Shown: positions 47,115 through 57,515, counted from the stretch's first letter. The stretch: 64,000 nucleotides of DNA from Vibrio neonatus (GCF_024346975.1 NZ_AP024885.1:682001-746000), one strand, 5' to 3'. Numbers and translations are program-made. The notes: generated by a model not told the origin, from the letters alone.

Positions 47115-47146
47115 AAGGTCGGAACTGAGTTCCGGCCTTTTTTTGC
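47115..47146 (+). terminator. Terminator of the Tim44-like gene
   Basis: AAGGTCGGAAC (47115-47125) pairs with GTTCCGGCCTT (47129-47139), one G-T pair, followed by a T run. Confidence 0.9.
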
Positions 47147-47153
47147 TCTATAA

Positions 47154-47313
47154 TACCAATCGTACTAAATAACTGGTCATTCTAGCTTGTTAAAATGCTC
47201 GATAACGGCGTTAGAATTTTTGATTGTAGAATAACTACTTATCGAAAAATTCTGCCTTGTTCTCGAGCATTTTTCCTGCGCTAGCTCTGATCACTTACTT
47301 AGTGTGATTGGTA
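47154..47313. mobile_element. MITE copy 1 (160 bp)
   Basis: Starts TACCAATCG and ends GATTGGTA, inverted repeats with TA at the tips. About 93 percent identical to the copy at 62216. Its first 27 bp agree in spacing with the IS630 left end: TACCAATC, then nine differing bases, then AACTGGTCA. The interior has no coding capacity. It lies between a terminator and the GlsB-type gene, a harmless landing site. Confidence 0.88.
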
Positions 47314-47454
47314 TAATTTTGATTGATATGAACAATTAGAATTCAATAAACAGAAATCCTTATCAGCACGTATACTTTATGACACTAAGTAGGTAGAGGA
47401 ATAAGAGACAGTTTCTTCTGCGTATATTTTTAAAAAGGAAGAGGTATAAAGTAT

Positions 47455-47697
47455 ATGAACATTATCCTATTTTTGTTGATCGGTGCTGTTGCAGGTTGGT
47501 TAGCAGGTAACTTCATGAAAGGCGGCGGCTTTGGTGTGGTTGGCAATATTGTGGTTGGTGTTTTAGGTGCTGTTGTGGGTGGTGTGGTATTTAACGCTAT
47601 TGGCTTAGCCGCAGGTGGCATTGTTGGCTCTTTGGTTGTGTCGACTGTTGGCGCCATACTGCTACTGTACATTGTTGGTTTTATTAAACGACTTTGA
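47455..47697 (+). CDS. GlsB/YeaQ/YmgE-family stress membrane protein
   Basis: An 80-aa inner-membrane protein with three glycine-rich hydrophobic segments: ILFLLIGAVAGWLAGNFMKGGG, VVGVLGAVVGGVVFNAIG and VGAILLLYIVGFI. This pattern and the GWLAG motif define the transglycosylase-associated (GlsB/YeaQ) family, induced by general stress in many bacteria; its biochemical role is unknown. AGGAAGAGG lies upstream of the ATG. A short G+C hairpin (47722-47737) may terminate it. Confidence 0.88.
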   Translation: MNIILFLLIGAVAGWLAGNFMKGGGFGVVGNIVVGVLGAVVGGVVFNAIGLAAGGIVGSLVVSTVGAILLLYIVGFIKRL

Positions 47698-47805
47698 TCT
47701 TCACCTTCCAATAATATCGATAGGCGATTTTGCGCCTTTTAGTGAGCGTATATTGTTTTATGTAAATGACGTACTATATGCTCACTTATCTTGATACAGA
47801 CTCTT

Positions 47806-48114
47806 ATGACTAGCATCCCAATCAAACAAATCTCTGAAAAACAGGTGAACGAACCTGAAGTAGCGTGCAGTACTTGCTGCGCCAGTTGTTGCCGTTTAGA
47901 GGTGATGATCATTACCGATACGGGAGTTCCTGAAGAGCATATTGCTACCGATAAATGGGGCGGGGAAACCATGTTACGTCTAGAGGACGGGTGGTGCTCA
48001 GCGGTAGATAGAGACACTATGTTGTGCACTATTTATGAAAATCGTCCTTGGATCTGTCGAGAGTTTGAAATGGGTTCTTATGAGTGTCGTAACGAATGGG
48101 AGACTCGTAATTAG
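47806..48114 (+). CDS. YkgJ-family cysteine cluster protein
   Basis: A 102-aa protein with the zinc/iron-chelating Cys cluster: CSTCCASCCRLEV (about 24-36), CSAVDRDTMLCTIY and RPWICREFEMG. This eight-Cys pattern is the CxxCxxCC YkgJ/UPF0153 signature, proposed to bind Zn or an Fe-S cluster. The function is unknown. The ATG at 47806 is preferred over a TTG five codons upstream. It is convergent with pta and shares its terminator. Confidence 0.85.
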   Translation: MTSIPIKQISEKQVNEPEVACSTCCASCCRLEVMIITDTGVPEEHIATDKWGGETMLRLEDGWCSAVDRDTMLCTIYENRPWICREFEMGSYECRNEWETRN

Positions 48115-48154
48115 ACGTTATTGACGCTCTTATAATTTGTTTAGCGCAACAGAC

Positions 48155-48188
48155 AAAAAAAGGCCGGTATTTAAAAATACCGGCCTTT
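48155..48188 (-). terminator. Terminator of pta (also serves the convergent gene)
   Basis: AAAGGCCGGTAT (48159-48170) pairs perfectly with ATACCGGCCTTT (48177-48188); on the minus strand a run of seven T follows. Confidence 0.92.
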
Positions 48189-48212
48189 GTCATTTTAGTC
48201 AGTGAGCAACGA

Positions 48213-50345
48213 TTATTGAGTTGCTTGAATTGCTGTTAGAGCAACTGTGTAAACGATATCGTCTACTAGTGCGCCACGAGACAAGTCATTAACTGGTTTG
48301 CGCATGCCTTGCAGCATTGGACCGATAGATACTAGGTCTGCTGAACGCTGTACCGCTTTGTAAGTTGTGTTACCAGTGTTTAGGTCTGGGAATACAAATA
48401 CAGTTGCTTTACCTGCTACAGGAGAGTTAGGTGCTTTAGAAGCTGCTACGTTCTCCATGATTGCTGCATCGTACTGTAGAGGACCGTCGATCACTAGATC
48501 AGGACGTTTCTCTTGAGCAAGTTTAGTTGCTTCACGTACTTTATCTACGTCTGCGCCTTTACCTGACTCACCAGTAGAGTAAGAGATCATTGCAACGCGA
48601 GGGTCGATGCCGAATGCCGCTGCAGAATCTGCAGATTGGATAGCGATTTCAGCCAATTGCTCTGCTGTTGGATCTGGGTTGATTGCACAGTCACCGTATA
48701 CCAATACTTGATCAGGCAGAAGCATGAAGAAGATTGAAGAAACGATAGACGCATCAGGTGCAGTCTTGATGATTTGGAACGGAGGAACGATAGTGTTTGC
48801 TGTAGTGTGAACTGCACCAGAAACAAGACCGTCTACTTCGCCATTCTCAAGCATCATAGTACCTAGGAATACTGAATCTTGTAGCTTCTCACGAGCCACA
48901 ACTTCAGTCATGCCTTTCTTAGAGCGAAGCTCTACAAGACGTGCAACGTAGTTTTCACGTACTGCATCAGAATCGATGATTTCAACGCCAGCGCCTAGCT
49001 CAACACCTTGTTGTGCTGCAACGCGACGGATTTCGTCAGGGTTACCAAGAAGTACACAGTTAGCGATACCGCGCTCAGCACAGATAGCCGCAGCTTTAAC
49101 TGTACGTGGCTCATCACCTTCTGGAAGAACGATACGCTTGTTAGCACGACGAGCAAATTCAGTTAGCTGGTAACGGAATGCTGGTGGGCTTAGACGACGA
49201 GATGCAACAACACCTTCAGTTAGAGTATCAATCCAAGGACCGTCGATGTGGCTTGCAACGTGTTCGTTAACGAACTCGATACGCTCTTTATCATCTGCTG
49301 GTACTTCAACGCTAAAGCTTTGAAGGTTTAGAGATGTCTGCCAAGTGTTACCTTGTGCTTTGAAGATAGGTAGACCTGAGTCAAATGCTGGTTGACATAG
49401 ACCACGAATTTCTTCAGGGATGTCGTAACCGCCAGTCAATAGGATTGCACCGATTTCAACGCCGTTCATTGATGCAAGAGCTGCTGCTACGATTACATCT
49501 GGACGGTCTGCTGAAGTTACAAGCAGTGAACCTGGTTTGAAGTGCTCAATCATGTTTGGTAGAGAGCGTGCACAGAAAGTGATGCTCTTAATACGACGGC
49601 TAGAGATTTCGCCTTCGTTGATGATATCAGCGTTTAGGTGTTTAGCCATATCGATAGCACGAGTAGCGATAAGCTCTACACTCCAAGGCACACAACCTAG
49701 TACGCGTACTGGGCTAGTGTTGAAGATTTCCATTGACTGGATATTCGCTTGTTGAGCTGCATCAGAATCATCAAAGATTTCAGATAGGTCAGGGCGAGTA
49801 CGGCCAGCTTCATCCACAGGAGCGTTAAGTTTGTTGATGATAACGCCTGAGATGTTTTTGTTTTTCTTGCCACCGAAGTTAGATACTGCAACTTCGATAC
49901 GCTCTTTAAGTTGAGATGGGTTGTAAGTGCCTGGAGTAGCAACGAACACGATCTCAGCGCCAAGAGTTTTAGCAATTTCTTCGTTCACTTGGTTAGCAAA
50001 CGGGTGCTTACGAGTAGGAACAAGACCTTCAATCAGGGTCACATCTGCGTCGTTAATTTGGTTGAAACGCTCAACGATTGTTTCTAGCAAAACGTCAGTT
50101 TGCTCGTTACGGATAAGCGATTGCGCTTCGTCCATTGGCGTTGGAGTACCAATCTTAATATCATTGTTTGATTTAAGAATAGTAGATGTTAGATCTGGTT
50201 GGTTGCCGCCTGTACGTGGCTGAGCGATAGGCTTGTAAAACGAAACGTTTACACCTTTGCGCTCCATGGCACGAATAACGCCCATGCTAACACTAGTAAG
50301 ACCAACACCGGCGCTAATTGGGACAAGCATAATGGTACGAGACAT
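48213..50345 (-). CDS. pta: Phosphate acetyltransferase
   Basis: Interconverts acetyl-CoA and acetyl phosphate, the first step of acetate overflow and the reverse for acetate uptake. The product from the ATG at 50345 is 710 aa. It is a long type II Pta: an N-terminal dethiobiotin-synthetase-like domain ([19 protein letters not shown]), a central DRTGG domain (about 215-330), and the C-terminal PTA_PTB catalytic domain (about 390-710), with [12 protein letters not shown] and [15 protein letters not shown]. The frame opens 19 codons earlier but lacks conservation. It follows ackA in one operon, with a strong hairpin between. Confidence 0.97.
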   Translation of the reverse strand: MSRTIMLVPISAGVGLTSVSMGVIRAMERKGVNVSFYKPIAQPRTGGNQPDLTSTILKSNNDIKIGTPTPMDEAQSLIRNEQTDVLLETIVERFNQINDADVTLIEGLVPTRKHPFANQVNEEIAKTLGAEIVFVATPGTYNPSQLKERIEVAVSNFGGKKNKNISGVIINKLNAPVDEAGRTRPDLSEIFDDSDAAQQANIQSMEIFNTSPVRVLGCVPWSVELIATRAIDMAKHLNADIINEGEISSRRIKSITFCARSLPNMIEHFKPGSLLVTSADRPDVIVAAALASMNGVEIGAILLTGGYDIPEEIRGLCQPAFDSGLPIFKAQGNTWQTSLNLQSFSVEVPADDKERIEFVNEHVASHIDGPWIDTLTEGVVASRRLSPPAFRYQLTEFARRANKRIVLPEGDEPRTVKAAAICAERGIANCVLLGNPDEIRRVAAQQGVELGAGVEIIDSDAVRENYVARLVELRSKKGMTEVVAREKLQDSVFLGTMMLENGEVDGLVSGAVHTTANTIVPPFQIIKTAPDASIVSSIFFMLLPDQVLVYGDCAINPDPTAEQLAEIAIQSADSAAAFGIDPRVAMISYSTGESGKGADVDKVREATKLAQEKRPDLVIDGPLQYDAAIMENVAASKAPNSPVAGKATVFVFPDLNTGNTTYKAVQRSADLVSIGPMLQGMRKPVNDLSRGALVDDIVYTVALTAIQATQ

Positions 50346-50406
50346 AGTCTGAAGACCTCGAAATGTATGAAAAAGTCTCAGCTGGGGGAGCAGCTGAACC
50401 AAAACT

Positions 50407-50434
50407 AAACAGGTGAGGAAATCCTCACCTGTTT
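50407..50434 (-). terminator. Intercistronic hairpin between ackA and pta
   Basis: A perfect 12-bp stem (50407-50418 with 50423-50434) and a short TAGTTTT tail on the minus strand. It probably causes partial termination, lowering pta relative to ackA. Confidence 0.75.
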
Positions 50435-50441
50435 AAAGTAA

Positions 50442-51638
50442 TTAAAGACCAGCTAAACGTGCTGTGTCTTCTGCAATAACTAACTCTTCGTTAGTAGAGA
50501 TAACCATTGCTGGGATACGGCTGCTAGCAGCAGTGATAGTACCTTCGCCGCCGAAACGTGCTTTAAGGTTAGCTTCACCATCTACTTCGATGCCGAATAC
50601 GCCAAGACGATTTAGAACCATCTCACGAATAGGAGCAGAGTTTTCACCGATACCACCGGTGAATACGATAGCGTCTAGACGACCTTCTAGTGTTGCTGTG
50701 TAACCTGCAACGTATTTCGCTAGACGGTGACAGAATACGTCCATCGCACGAGTCGCTTCTTCTTTCTTACCGTAGTTGTCTTCAACAAAACGACAATCAG
50801 AAGTCACTTCTGTTAGACCTTGTAGGCCAGACTCTTTAGTTAGCATAGTGTTGATTTGATCCACTGTGTAACCTAGAGAGTCGTGTAGGTGGAAGATGAT
50901 AGCTGGGTCGATGTCACCACAACGAGTACCCATTACTAGACCTTCTAGAGGAGTAAGACCCATAGAAGTATCTACACACTTACCGTTTTTAATTGCACAA
51001 ACAGAAGCACCGTTACCTAAGTGACAGTTGATGATGTTTAGTTCGCTTTCTGGCTTACCTAGTTGCTCAGCTGTTTCACGAGCGATAAATAGGTGAGAAG
51101 TACCGTGCATGCCGTAACGACGGATGCTGTGCTCTTTGTATAGGCTGTATGGAAGAGCGTATAGGTACGCTTCTTCAGGCATTGTTTGGTGGAAAGCAGT
51201 ATCAAATACAGCTGACATTGGTAGAGCAGGGAATGCTTTTTGCGCTGCTTTAATACCAACGATAGCGGCAGGGTTGTGAAGAGGAGCTAGTGCTGCACAG
51301 TCTTCAATACCTTTAACTACGTCATCAGTAATCAATGCTGATTCAGTGAATTTTTCACCGCCGTGAACAACACGGTGGCCAACAGCACCAAGCTGCTCTG
51401 ATAGTTCAGGTTTAGAAGCTAGGATAGTGTCTACGATAAAAGTTAAAGCTTCATCGTGAGCTGCACCATTACCTAGTGCTGCTTCGTGTTTGCCGTCCAA
51501 TTTCCACTTAATACGTGCTTCAGGAAGGTGCAGGCACTCTGCAAGACCAGTAAGATGCTCTTCACCGTTGTCCGCGTCAACGATAGCGAATTTAAGAGAA
51601 GAACTACCGCAGTTTAAAACTAAAACTAGCTTTGACAT
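50442..51638 (-). CDS. ackA: Acetate kinase
   Basis: Makes ATP and acetate from acetyl phosphate and ADP. It opens with the phosphate-binding signature [14 protein letters not shown] and has [12 protein letters not shown], the active-site region [13 protein letters not shown] and [11 protein letters not shown]. The 398-aa length is normal. It is upstream of pta on the minus strand, the classic ackA-pta order, and divergent from yfbV with a 250-bp promoter gap. Confidence 0.98.
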   Translation of the reverse strand: MSKLVLVLNCGSSSLKFAIVDADNGEEHLTGLAECLHLPEARIKWKLDGKHEAALGNGAAHDEALTFIVDTILASKPELSEQLGAVGHRVVHGGEKFTESALITDDVVKGIEDCAALAPLHNPAAIVGIKAAQKAFPALPMSAVFDTAFHQTMPEEAYLYALPYSLYKEHSIRRYGMHGTSHLFIARETAEQLGKPESELNIINCHLGNGASVCAIKNGKCVDTSMGLTPLEGLVMGTRCGDIDPAIIFHLHDSLGYTVDQINTMLTKESGLQGLTEVTSDCRFVEDNYGKKEEATRAMDVFCHRLAKYVAGYTATLEGRLDAIVFTGGIGENSAPIREMVLNRLGVFGIEVDGEANLKARFGGEGTITAASSRIPAMVISTNEELVIAEDTARLAGL

Positions 51639-51965
51639 GTTTGTTTCCTGTATTTCATCTGATTTATTCAGAAAGAATGAATTTAGTCATTATGAGTAGT
51701 CACATATTCGATGTAGGATGCTACTCAGTTTCAATTGCAACAATTTCCCTTTGTTGACCGTATTACCTTTCAGGATACGTTTTCAATCCTTGCTAACTGG
51801 CCTCTCTGTCGCCTAATATGTAGTTAAGGGCGAAGCTATAGATGAGACGCTGACAAGGATAGCGATAATAGGCAAATATAACAAAAAAAATTGAAATTAC
51901 TTTATCTTTTATCAATTTTTTATGTTTATTTTTTAATTTTTAAAATAATTTTTAGCGATTTGGGC

Positions 51966-52418
51966 ATGGTTGGAAAGATTGGAATGTTTCACAGATTGAG
52001 AGATGGGCAGATGTATATGGATCTGTGGCCGATGAGAAAAGAACTCTCGCCTATGTTCCCTGAGCATCGAGTGATCACGGCGACTCGATTTGGTATTCGA
52101 GTGATGCCTGCGGTTGCAGCTATCAGCGTGTTAACTCAATTTACCTTTCATAATGGATCTGGCTTACCGCAAGCAATTGTGGTGGCACTGTTTGCTATTA
52201 GTTTACCTATTCAAGGCTTTTGGTGGTTAGGTACACGCTCTAATACACTTTTACCGCCGAGTTTAGCCAACTGGTATCGTGAAATTCATCAAAAAATCTT
52301 AGATTCGGGCACCTTGCTTGAACCACCTAAAGCTAAGCCTCGCTATAAAGAGCTCGCACAACTGTTAAATAGAGCCTTTCGACAGTTAGACAAAACCGTT
52401 CTAGAACGCTGGTTTTAA
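51966..52418 (+). CDS. yfbV: YfbV (UPF0208) membrane protein
   Basis: A 150-aa inner-membrane protein of the UPF0208 family, which in E. coli limits Ter macrodomain constraint on the chromosome. Recognised from [35 protein letters not shown] and the end [15 protein letters not shown]. Two membrane helices lie at about 50-66 and 72-90. The frame runs 25 codons further up through an unlikely AT-rich hydrophobic stretch; the ATG at 51966 aligns with the family start. Standing next to ackA is the usual arrangement. Confidence 0.9.
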   Translation: MVGKIGMFHRLRDGQMYMDLWPMRKELSPMFPEHRVITATRFGIRVMPAVAAISVLTQFTFHNGSGLPQAIVVALFAISLPIQGFWWLGTRSNTLLPPSLANWYREIHQKILDSGTLLEPPKAKPRYKELAQLLNRAFRQLDKTVLERWF

Positions 52419-52730
52419 TTCCTTTTTAACTCCATTCTAAGCGCCTTGTTAAATGGACGTAATCTATCGAGATTATGTCCAATTCATTCCTGCACACTAA
52501 ATCTTGAATTCGCCTTTACACTTCTTTTTGTGACACTTCCTTAACATCTCAATAAAGACGAGAGATAAATCACGTTCTTTACTTTTATTTTACATCTCAT
52601 ACTGGTAATAATGGATCTCTAGAGTTTTAAGTGAAATCTGTTTCATTTTAAACCTGTTATAGATCTTAGTGACTCAAAGTATAAAAATGGATATCAAACT
52701 CAGCTTTGTTTGCTGAATCAAGGAGTGAAT

Positions 52731-53696
52731 ATGAAAACAAATAAGATGCTTGTTACCGCCTGCCTGGTCGGTACTGCGCTGCTATCTAGTGCCAATGTTA
52801 TGGCAAAAACAGCAAAAGTCGCTGTGTCGCAAATTGTTGAGCACCCAGCTTTGGATGCCACGCGTCAAGGTCTGCTGGATGGCCTAAAAGCAAAAGGCTA
52901 CGAAGAAGGTAAAAACCTAGAGTTTGATTATAAAACTGCGCAAGGTAACCCTGCGATTGCGGTGCAAATAGCGCGTCAATTTGTCGGTGAAAATCCAGAT
53001 GTATTAGTGGGCATCGCAACGCCAACCGCGCAAGCATTGGTATCTGCCACTCGTGACATTCCAGTGGTGTTTACGGCAGTGACTGATCCTGTTGGCGCAA
53101 AACTTGTTTCTCAGTTAGAACAGCCGGGCAAAAACGTAACGGGTTTATCTGACTTATCACCGGTTGCCCAGCACGTCGATCTGATCAAAGAAATCCTACC
53201 AAACGCAAAAACCATTGGTGTGGTGTACAACCCAGGTGAAGCCAACGCGGTGAGCCTTGTTGAGCTATTAAAAGTGGCAGCCAAAGAAAAAGGCTTAATG
53301 GTAGTTGAGTCTACAGCGCTAAAAAGTGCGGATGTACTATCGGCAACTCAAGCTATCGTTTCTAAGGCTGATGTGATTTACGCACCTACCGACAATACCG
53401 TAGCCAGTGCGATAGAAGGTATGTTAGTTGCGGCAAATCAGGCGAAGAAACCGGTATTTGGCGGCGCAACTTCCTATGTGAAAAAAGGCGCAATTGCTAG
53501 CCTAGGCTTTGACTACTACCAAGTCGGCGTGCAAACCGCAGACTATGTAGCGGCTATTTTAGATGGTAAGCAACCGGGTTCTCTGGACGTTAAAATTGCT
53601 CAAGGTTCTGATCTAGCCATTAGTGAAACGGCTGCGAAAAAGCTCGGAATTACTATCCCTCAGTCTGTCGTGGCACGTGCGACCGAAGTTAACTAA
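52731..53696 (+). CDS. ABC transporter substrate-binding protein (TrpX-like)
   Basis: A 321-aa periplasmic binding protein of the ABC_sub_bind/TrpX family, with a signal peptide ending NVMA-KTA. The fold shows SQIVEHPALDATRQGLLDGL, VGIATPTAQALVSATRDIP and YAPTDNTVASAIEGM. AAGGAG lies before the ATG at 52731. It is followed by one permease and one ATPase gene, the usual TrpXYZ-type set. Gram-positive relatives bind tryptophan or tyrosine; the substrate here is unknown. Confidence 0.88.
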   Translation: MKTNKMLVTACLVGTALLSSANVMAKTAKVAVSQIVEHPALDATRQGLLDGLKAKGYEEGKNLEFDYKTAQGNPAIAVQIARQFVGENPDVLVGIATPTAQALVSATRDIPVVFTAVTDPVGAKLVSQLEQPGKNVTGLSDLSPVAQHVDLIKEILPNAKTIGVVYNPGEANAVSLVELLKVAAKEKGLMVVESTALKSADVLSATQAIVSKADVIYAPTDNTVASAIEGMLVAANQAKKPVFGGATSYVKKGAIASLGFDYYQVGVQTADYVAAILDGKQPGSLDVKIAQGSDLAISETAAKKLGITIPQSVVARATEVN

Positions 53697-53704
53697 ATAA
53701 ATGG

Positions 53705-53735
53705 GCCAGCCTTAATCGGCTGGCTTTTAGTTTTA
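53705..53735 (+). terminator. Hairpin between binding protein and permease genes
   Basis: GCCAGCC (53705-53711) with GGCTGGC (53718-53724) and a T-rich tail. It can reduce downstream transcription so that binding protein exceeds membrane components. The stretch 53741-53790 after it has a direct repeat of GCATGTATTTGTA. Confidence 0.65.
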
Positions 53736-53816
53736 CGGCATGTATTTGTAGTGCATTTATTGCAGTGCATGTATTTGTAAGAACATTTATTTTTGGTATT
53801 TGGCAGAGGAGTATGT

Positions 53817-54734
53817 ATGTCTGCTTTTGCATTTTTTGGGGCGCTAGAGTTGGGCTTAGTCTATGGCCTTGTCGCACTGGGCGTTTACCTGACTTTCCGC
53901 GTTTTAGATTTCCCTGATCTTAGTGTTGATGGATCTTTTCCTATGGGAGCTGCGGTGGCGGCAACCGCTATTGTTGCAGGGGTAAACCCATGGCTAGCAA
54001 CTGGTATGGCAATCATTGCCGGTGGCGTTACTGGATGGGTGACGGCTTTTCTAGCGGTGCGTTGCGGTATTTTACACTTGCTGGCATCCATTCTTACTAT
54101 GATTGCCGCTTTCTCTATTAATATCCGCATTATGGGCAGACCTAATATTGCCTTGCTCGGTGAAGATACCATATTGACGCCATTTGAGAGCATTGGCGAT
54201 CCTATGCTAGTGCGTCCTATTGTGGTGGGCGTCTTAGTATTACTGGCGGCATTTTTTATTGTGCGTTTACTCAATAGTGATTTTGGGCTTGGATTACGAG
54301 CAACTGGCGTAAATGCGCGCATGGTGCGAGCTCAAGGCGGAAGCACTTCGTTTTATACCTATTTTGGTTTGGCATTATCCAATGGTTTGGTTGGCTTTGC
54401 TGGCGCGTTGTTTGCGCAAACCAATAGCTTTGCTGATGTGACATCCGGCGTAGGTACCATAGTCGTAGGTTTAGCGGCGGTAATCTTAGGGCAAACTTTA
54501 ATCCCAGGACGTAAAATCTGGGTGGCCGTAGCGGCGGTAATTATTGGCTCAGTGCTGTATCGATTGGCGGTGGCGTTTGCGTTAAGTTCGGGAATGTTTG
54601 GTCTGCAAGCATCCGATCTGAACTTAGTGACTGCTATTTTGGTGGCAGTGGCATTAATCGCACCTAAGATGAAAGCCAAATACAAAGCTAAGCAACAACT
54701 TCAACAAGCACGCAGTGATAAGGAAGTGGCATGA
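53817..54734 (+). CDS. ABC transporter permease (TrpY-like)
   Basis: A 305-aa inner-membrane permease of the BPD_transp_2 (LivH-like) family with eight to nine helices. It has GLVYGLVALGVYLTFRVLDFPDLSVDG at the start, ATGVNARMVRAQG in the cytoplasmic loop, and VGTIVVGLAAVILGQTLIPGR. One permease gene implies a homodimer. The start at 53817 has AGAGGAGT; the frame opens at a TTG eight codons earlier. It overlaps the ATPase gene by 4 bp. Confidence 0.88.
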   Translation: MSAFAFFGALELGLVYGLVALGVYLTFRVLDFPDLSVDGSFPMGAAVAATAIVAGVNPWLATGMAIIAGGVTGWVTAFLAVRCGILHLLASILTMIAAFSINIRIMGRPNIALLGEDTILTPFESIGDPMLVRPIVVGVLVLLAAFFIVRLLNSDFGLGLRATGVNARMVRAQGGSTSFYTYFGLALSNGLVGFAGALFAQTNSFADVTSGVGTIVVGLAAVILGQTLIPGRKIWVAVAAVIIGSVLYRLAVAFALSSGMFGLQASDLNLVTAILVAVALIAPKMKAKYKAKQQLQQARSDKEVA

Positions 54735-55528
54735 TTGAGTTAAAAAATATTCAGGTCACTTTTAATCCTGGCACTATTTTAGAAAACAGAGCATTGCGCG
54801 GCGTGGATCTTGTGGTGCCTGAACATGAGTTTTTGACCGTAATTGGCTCTAATGGGGCCGGTAAATCAACCCTCTTGGGAGCGGTGACCGGTGAGACGCC
54901 TATGGTTGGAGGTAGCGTTATTATCGACAACCTTGATGTAACTCGCCGCAGTGTCGATCAAAGAGCCAGTTTATGTGCGCGCGTGTTTCAAGATCCTTTA
55001 GCAGGCACCTGTGGCGATCTGACTATCGAAGAAAATATGGCATTGGCGTATCGCCGTGGGCATCGTCGAGGTTGGAATTTAGCGCTTTCGAGCAAGCGAC
55101 GAAAACTCTTTCAAGATCGCATCGCAATTTTAGGTTTAGGTTTAGAAGATAGGCTTGGTGATAGTATTGGGCTACTTTCAGGCGGTCAAAGACAGGCAGT
55201 GAGCTTGGTTATGGCAACCCTATCGGACAGTAAATTGCTGCTTCTTGATGAGCATACTGCCGCGCTTGATCCTCGCATGGCGGCGTTTGTGATTGATTTG
55301 ACTAAGACGGTAGTCAAAGAGTTTAACCTCACGGCAATGATGGTCACGCACTCAATGAAAGATGCCTTGGCCTGTGGCGATCGCACTGTGATGTTGCATC
55401 AAGGCGAAATTGTATTGGATGTTGCAGGGGAGCAACGCGCGCATATGGGCGTGCCCGATCTACTGGAAATGTTCAGTAAAGTGCGTGGTGAGGAGCTTAG
55501 CGATGATGGGTTATTATTGAGCTCATAA
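54731..55528 (+). CDS. ABC transporter ATP-binding protein (TrpZ-like)
   Basis: A 265-aa ATPase that powers the transporter above. Walker A GSNGAGKST (about residue 38), Q-loop FQDPLAG, signature LLSGGQRQAVSL, Walker B LLLLDEHTAALD and the H-loop His in MVTHSMKDAL are all intact. The start codon overlaps the permease stop (ATGA), as in coupled translation. A terminator follows at 55603. Confidence 0.93.
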   Translation: MIELKNIQVTFNPGTILENRALRGVDLVVPEHEFLTVIGSNGAGKSTLLGAVTGETPMVGGSVIIDNLDVTRRSVDQRASLCARVFQDPLAGTCGDLTIEENMALAYRRGHRRGWNLALSSKRRKLFQDRIAILGLGLEDRLGDSIGLLSGGQRQAVSLVMATLSDSKLLLLDEHTAALDPRMAAFVIDLTKTVVKEFNLTAMMVTHSMKDALACGDRTVMLHQGEIVLDVAGEQRAHMGVPDLLEMFSKVRGEELSDDGLLLSS

Positions 55529-55602
55529 GCTGTTAGATAGAGTGTTTAACTACGCTAAAAAGAGCACCTAAAAGAACGCTTAAAAGAACACCATAAAAAA
55601 CC

Positions 55603-55648
55603 AAAAGCGTGCTGTTGCCTTATCAAAAAAGGTGTAGCACGCTTTTTT
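55603..55648. terminator. Terminator after the ABC operon
   Basis: AAAAGCGTGCT (55603-55613) pairs with AGCACGCTTTT (55636-55646) across a 22-nt loop, with a T run on the plus strand and a T-rich stretch on the minus strand, so it may also serve dusC. Confidence 0.8.
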
Positions 55649-55702
55649 ATTTATTCTACAATCAAAAATTCTAACGCCGTTATCGAGTGCGATTAGTATT
55701 GG

Positions 55703-56659
55703 TTATGCGCTGACTAATAACTGCTGTTGATAGCGCTGAATATAGTCCACGATAGGTTCCGCGGTATTGAATTTACGAATATTGTGAAATAACTCTTTTG
55801 CTTCAGGGTATTGCTGACGCAGGTAAGAGAACCATTGTTTAACACGATTTGGGTAATAGAGCCCTTTATCGCCTTTCATTTCGTATTCAGAGTATTTCAA
55901 TAGTAAAGCGACTACTTCCACCCATGGCATGACCGCATGGTTATGTTTGACTACATTCCCAAGGTTGGGCACATTGAAAGAGCCGCGACAGACCATCAAA
56001 GAGTCTATGCCAGTGGTTCCTTGGCAACGTTGACCATCGGCGTAGTTCCAAATTTCACCATTGGCAATTAATGGCATCTTGGTGTGTTGACGAATTTTTT
56101 GTAAATAGTCCCAGCGAATTTGGTCAGCTTTATAACCGCCTACTTTAGTGCGAGCATGAATGGTGAGCTCACTCGCGCCAGCGTTTTCCACCGCGTCCAC
56201 AATCTCAAAGCAGTCATCAGGGTTTTCCCAACCCAGACGAATCTTGGCGGTAACGGGGATCTCACTAGGCACTGCGGCTCGACAAGCATTGATGATTTGA
56301 TACATCAGCTCAGGCTCTTTTAATAAAACCGCGCCACCTTTACTTTTATTGACCAAACGAGCCGGACAACCAAAATTAAGGTCGATACCCGCCGCACCTA
56401 GGTTATAGGCCTTAAAGGCATTTTCCGCCATCCATTGTGGATGCTGACCTAAAAGTTGCAGATGCACGGGTGTGCCAGATTTAGTTTTTGAGCCTTGCAA
56501 CAGTTCAGGGCACAGCTTATAGAAGGAGCGATCAGGTAATACTTGGTCGCTGACACGAACGAATTCGGTGACACATAAGTCAAAGTCGTTGATATCAGTA
56601 AGGATTTCTCGCATTAGATGATCGAGAACACCCTCCATAGGGCCAAGTACAAGACGCAT
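55703..56659 (-). CDS. dusC: tRNA-dihydrouridine(16) synthase DusC
   Basis: FMN enzyme that reduces uridine 16 in the tRNA D-loop. It opens with the FMN-binding GPMEGVLDHLMRE. The catalytic Cys is in GIDLNFGCPARLVNKSKGG; LTIHARTKVGGYK and PLIANGEIW complete the TIM barrel. The C-terminal helical RNA-binding domain follows. The 318-aa length matches DusC, and the VRVSDQVLP region separates it from DusA and DusB. Monocistronic and divergent from the YecA-like gene. Confidence 0.95.
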   Translation of the reverse strand: MRLVLGPMEGVLDHLMREILTDINDFDLCVTEFVRVSDQVLPDRSFYKLCPELLQGSKTKSGTPVHLQLLGQHPQWMAENAFKAYNLGAAGIDLNFGCPARLVNKSKGGAVLLKEPELMYQIINACRAAVPSEIPVTAKIRLGWENPDDCFEIVDAVENAGASELTIHARTKVGGYKADQIRWDYLQKIRQHTKMPLIANGEIWNYADGQRCQGTTGIDSLMVCRGSFNVPNLGNVVKHNHAVMPWVEVVALLLKYSEYEMKGDKGLYYPNRVKQWFSYLRQQYPEAKELFHNIRKFNTAEPIVDYIQRYQQQLLVSA

Positions 56660-56803
56660 TATTCATTCTACCTTTGTGTGCAGGAGGGCGGATTTTAGAG
56701 GGTTTTGGGTAAAATGTCACCGACAAATATAACTCGCAGTGAGTAGTGTAGAAGCGTAAGCCATTTTCACTCATACTAGAGAAAAATTAGCAGAGTACAT
56801 TTT

Positions 56804-57406
56804 ATGAGTGATTTAATTAATCTCCCACCACAGATACAAGAAAGTCGCTATTTTTGGGAAGGGGCAATACTTGCCGCAAACCTGACCGTAAAGCCTTTAG
56901 AGCCAGAAGCATGGGCGCAATCACTATGTGCTGAAGACTTTATCGAAGTAAAACCAACCATTATTGAACACATTAATGCTCAATATGCGCACTTAAAAGC
57001 CAATCAATATTCGGCGCTTGAGCTGACAGAAAACAATACAGAGCATTTAGCTGACTTAGCAGAAGGTTTTCTGTCTGTTTGGCCGATTGTTGAGCAAGAG
57101 TGGCAACCTCTTGAACTGAACGATGGCACAGCCCGAATGTTATCAGCATTACTGACTACCTTGTCATTACTGGTGGACGAAGAGCAAACACATGCGCAAA
57201 TGAAGCAAGCAGGCTATACCGACCTTCCGCAACGCGTTGATTTGCAACCGCAAATGGATTTGATGATCAATGAAGTTGCACAAGCGGCGGATGAGTTGAT
57301 GGTGGGCAATAAAAGTCAGACCCTAAACCCTTATAAAGACGTTGGTCGTAATGACATTTGTCCTTGTGGCAGTGGTAGGAAATTTAAGAAGTGTTGCGGG
57401 GCTTAG
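56804..57406 (+). CDS. YecA/UPF0149-family protein with SEC-C zinc motif
   Basis: A 200-aa cytoplasmic protein. The N-terminal 170 residues are helical and of the UPF0149 (YgfB/YecA) kind. The C-terminal SEC-C motif, [19 protein letters not shown], binds zinc and in SecA contacts SecB and ribosomes. YecA is a SecA-related metalloprotein that may deliver metal or act near the translocon. The function is otherwise unknown. Confidence 0.87.
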   Translation: MSDLINLPPQIQESRYFWEGAILAANLTVKPLEPEAWAQSLCAEDFIEVKPTIIEHINAQYAHLKANQYSALELTENNTEHLADLAEGFLSVWPIVEQEWQPLELNDGTARMLSALLTTLSLLVDEEQTHAQMKQAGYTDLPQRVDLQPQMDLMINEVAQAADELMVGNKSQTLNPYKDVGRNDICPCGSGRKFKKCCGA

Positions 57407-57440
57407 TCAAAGCTAGCTGAGCATATTGTTGGGATATAGC

Positions 57441-57480
57441 GGTAATGGATATAGGAAAGCCCATATCCATTACCCTTTTT
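57441..57480 (+). terminator. Terminator of the YecA-like gene
   Basis: GGTAATGGATAT (57441-57452) with its exact complement (57463-57474), then CTTTTT. Confidence 0.88.
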
Positions 57481-57515
57481 ACTACCTTTGCTAAATAGCC
57501 CTTACTTAATGACGA

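Noticed and set aside
53885..54322. 145-codon antisense frame in the ABC permease
   Set aside because: Shadow frame opposite a membrane protein; Pro/Ala/Thr-rich and no ribosome site.
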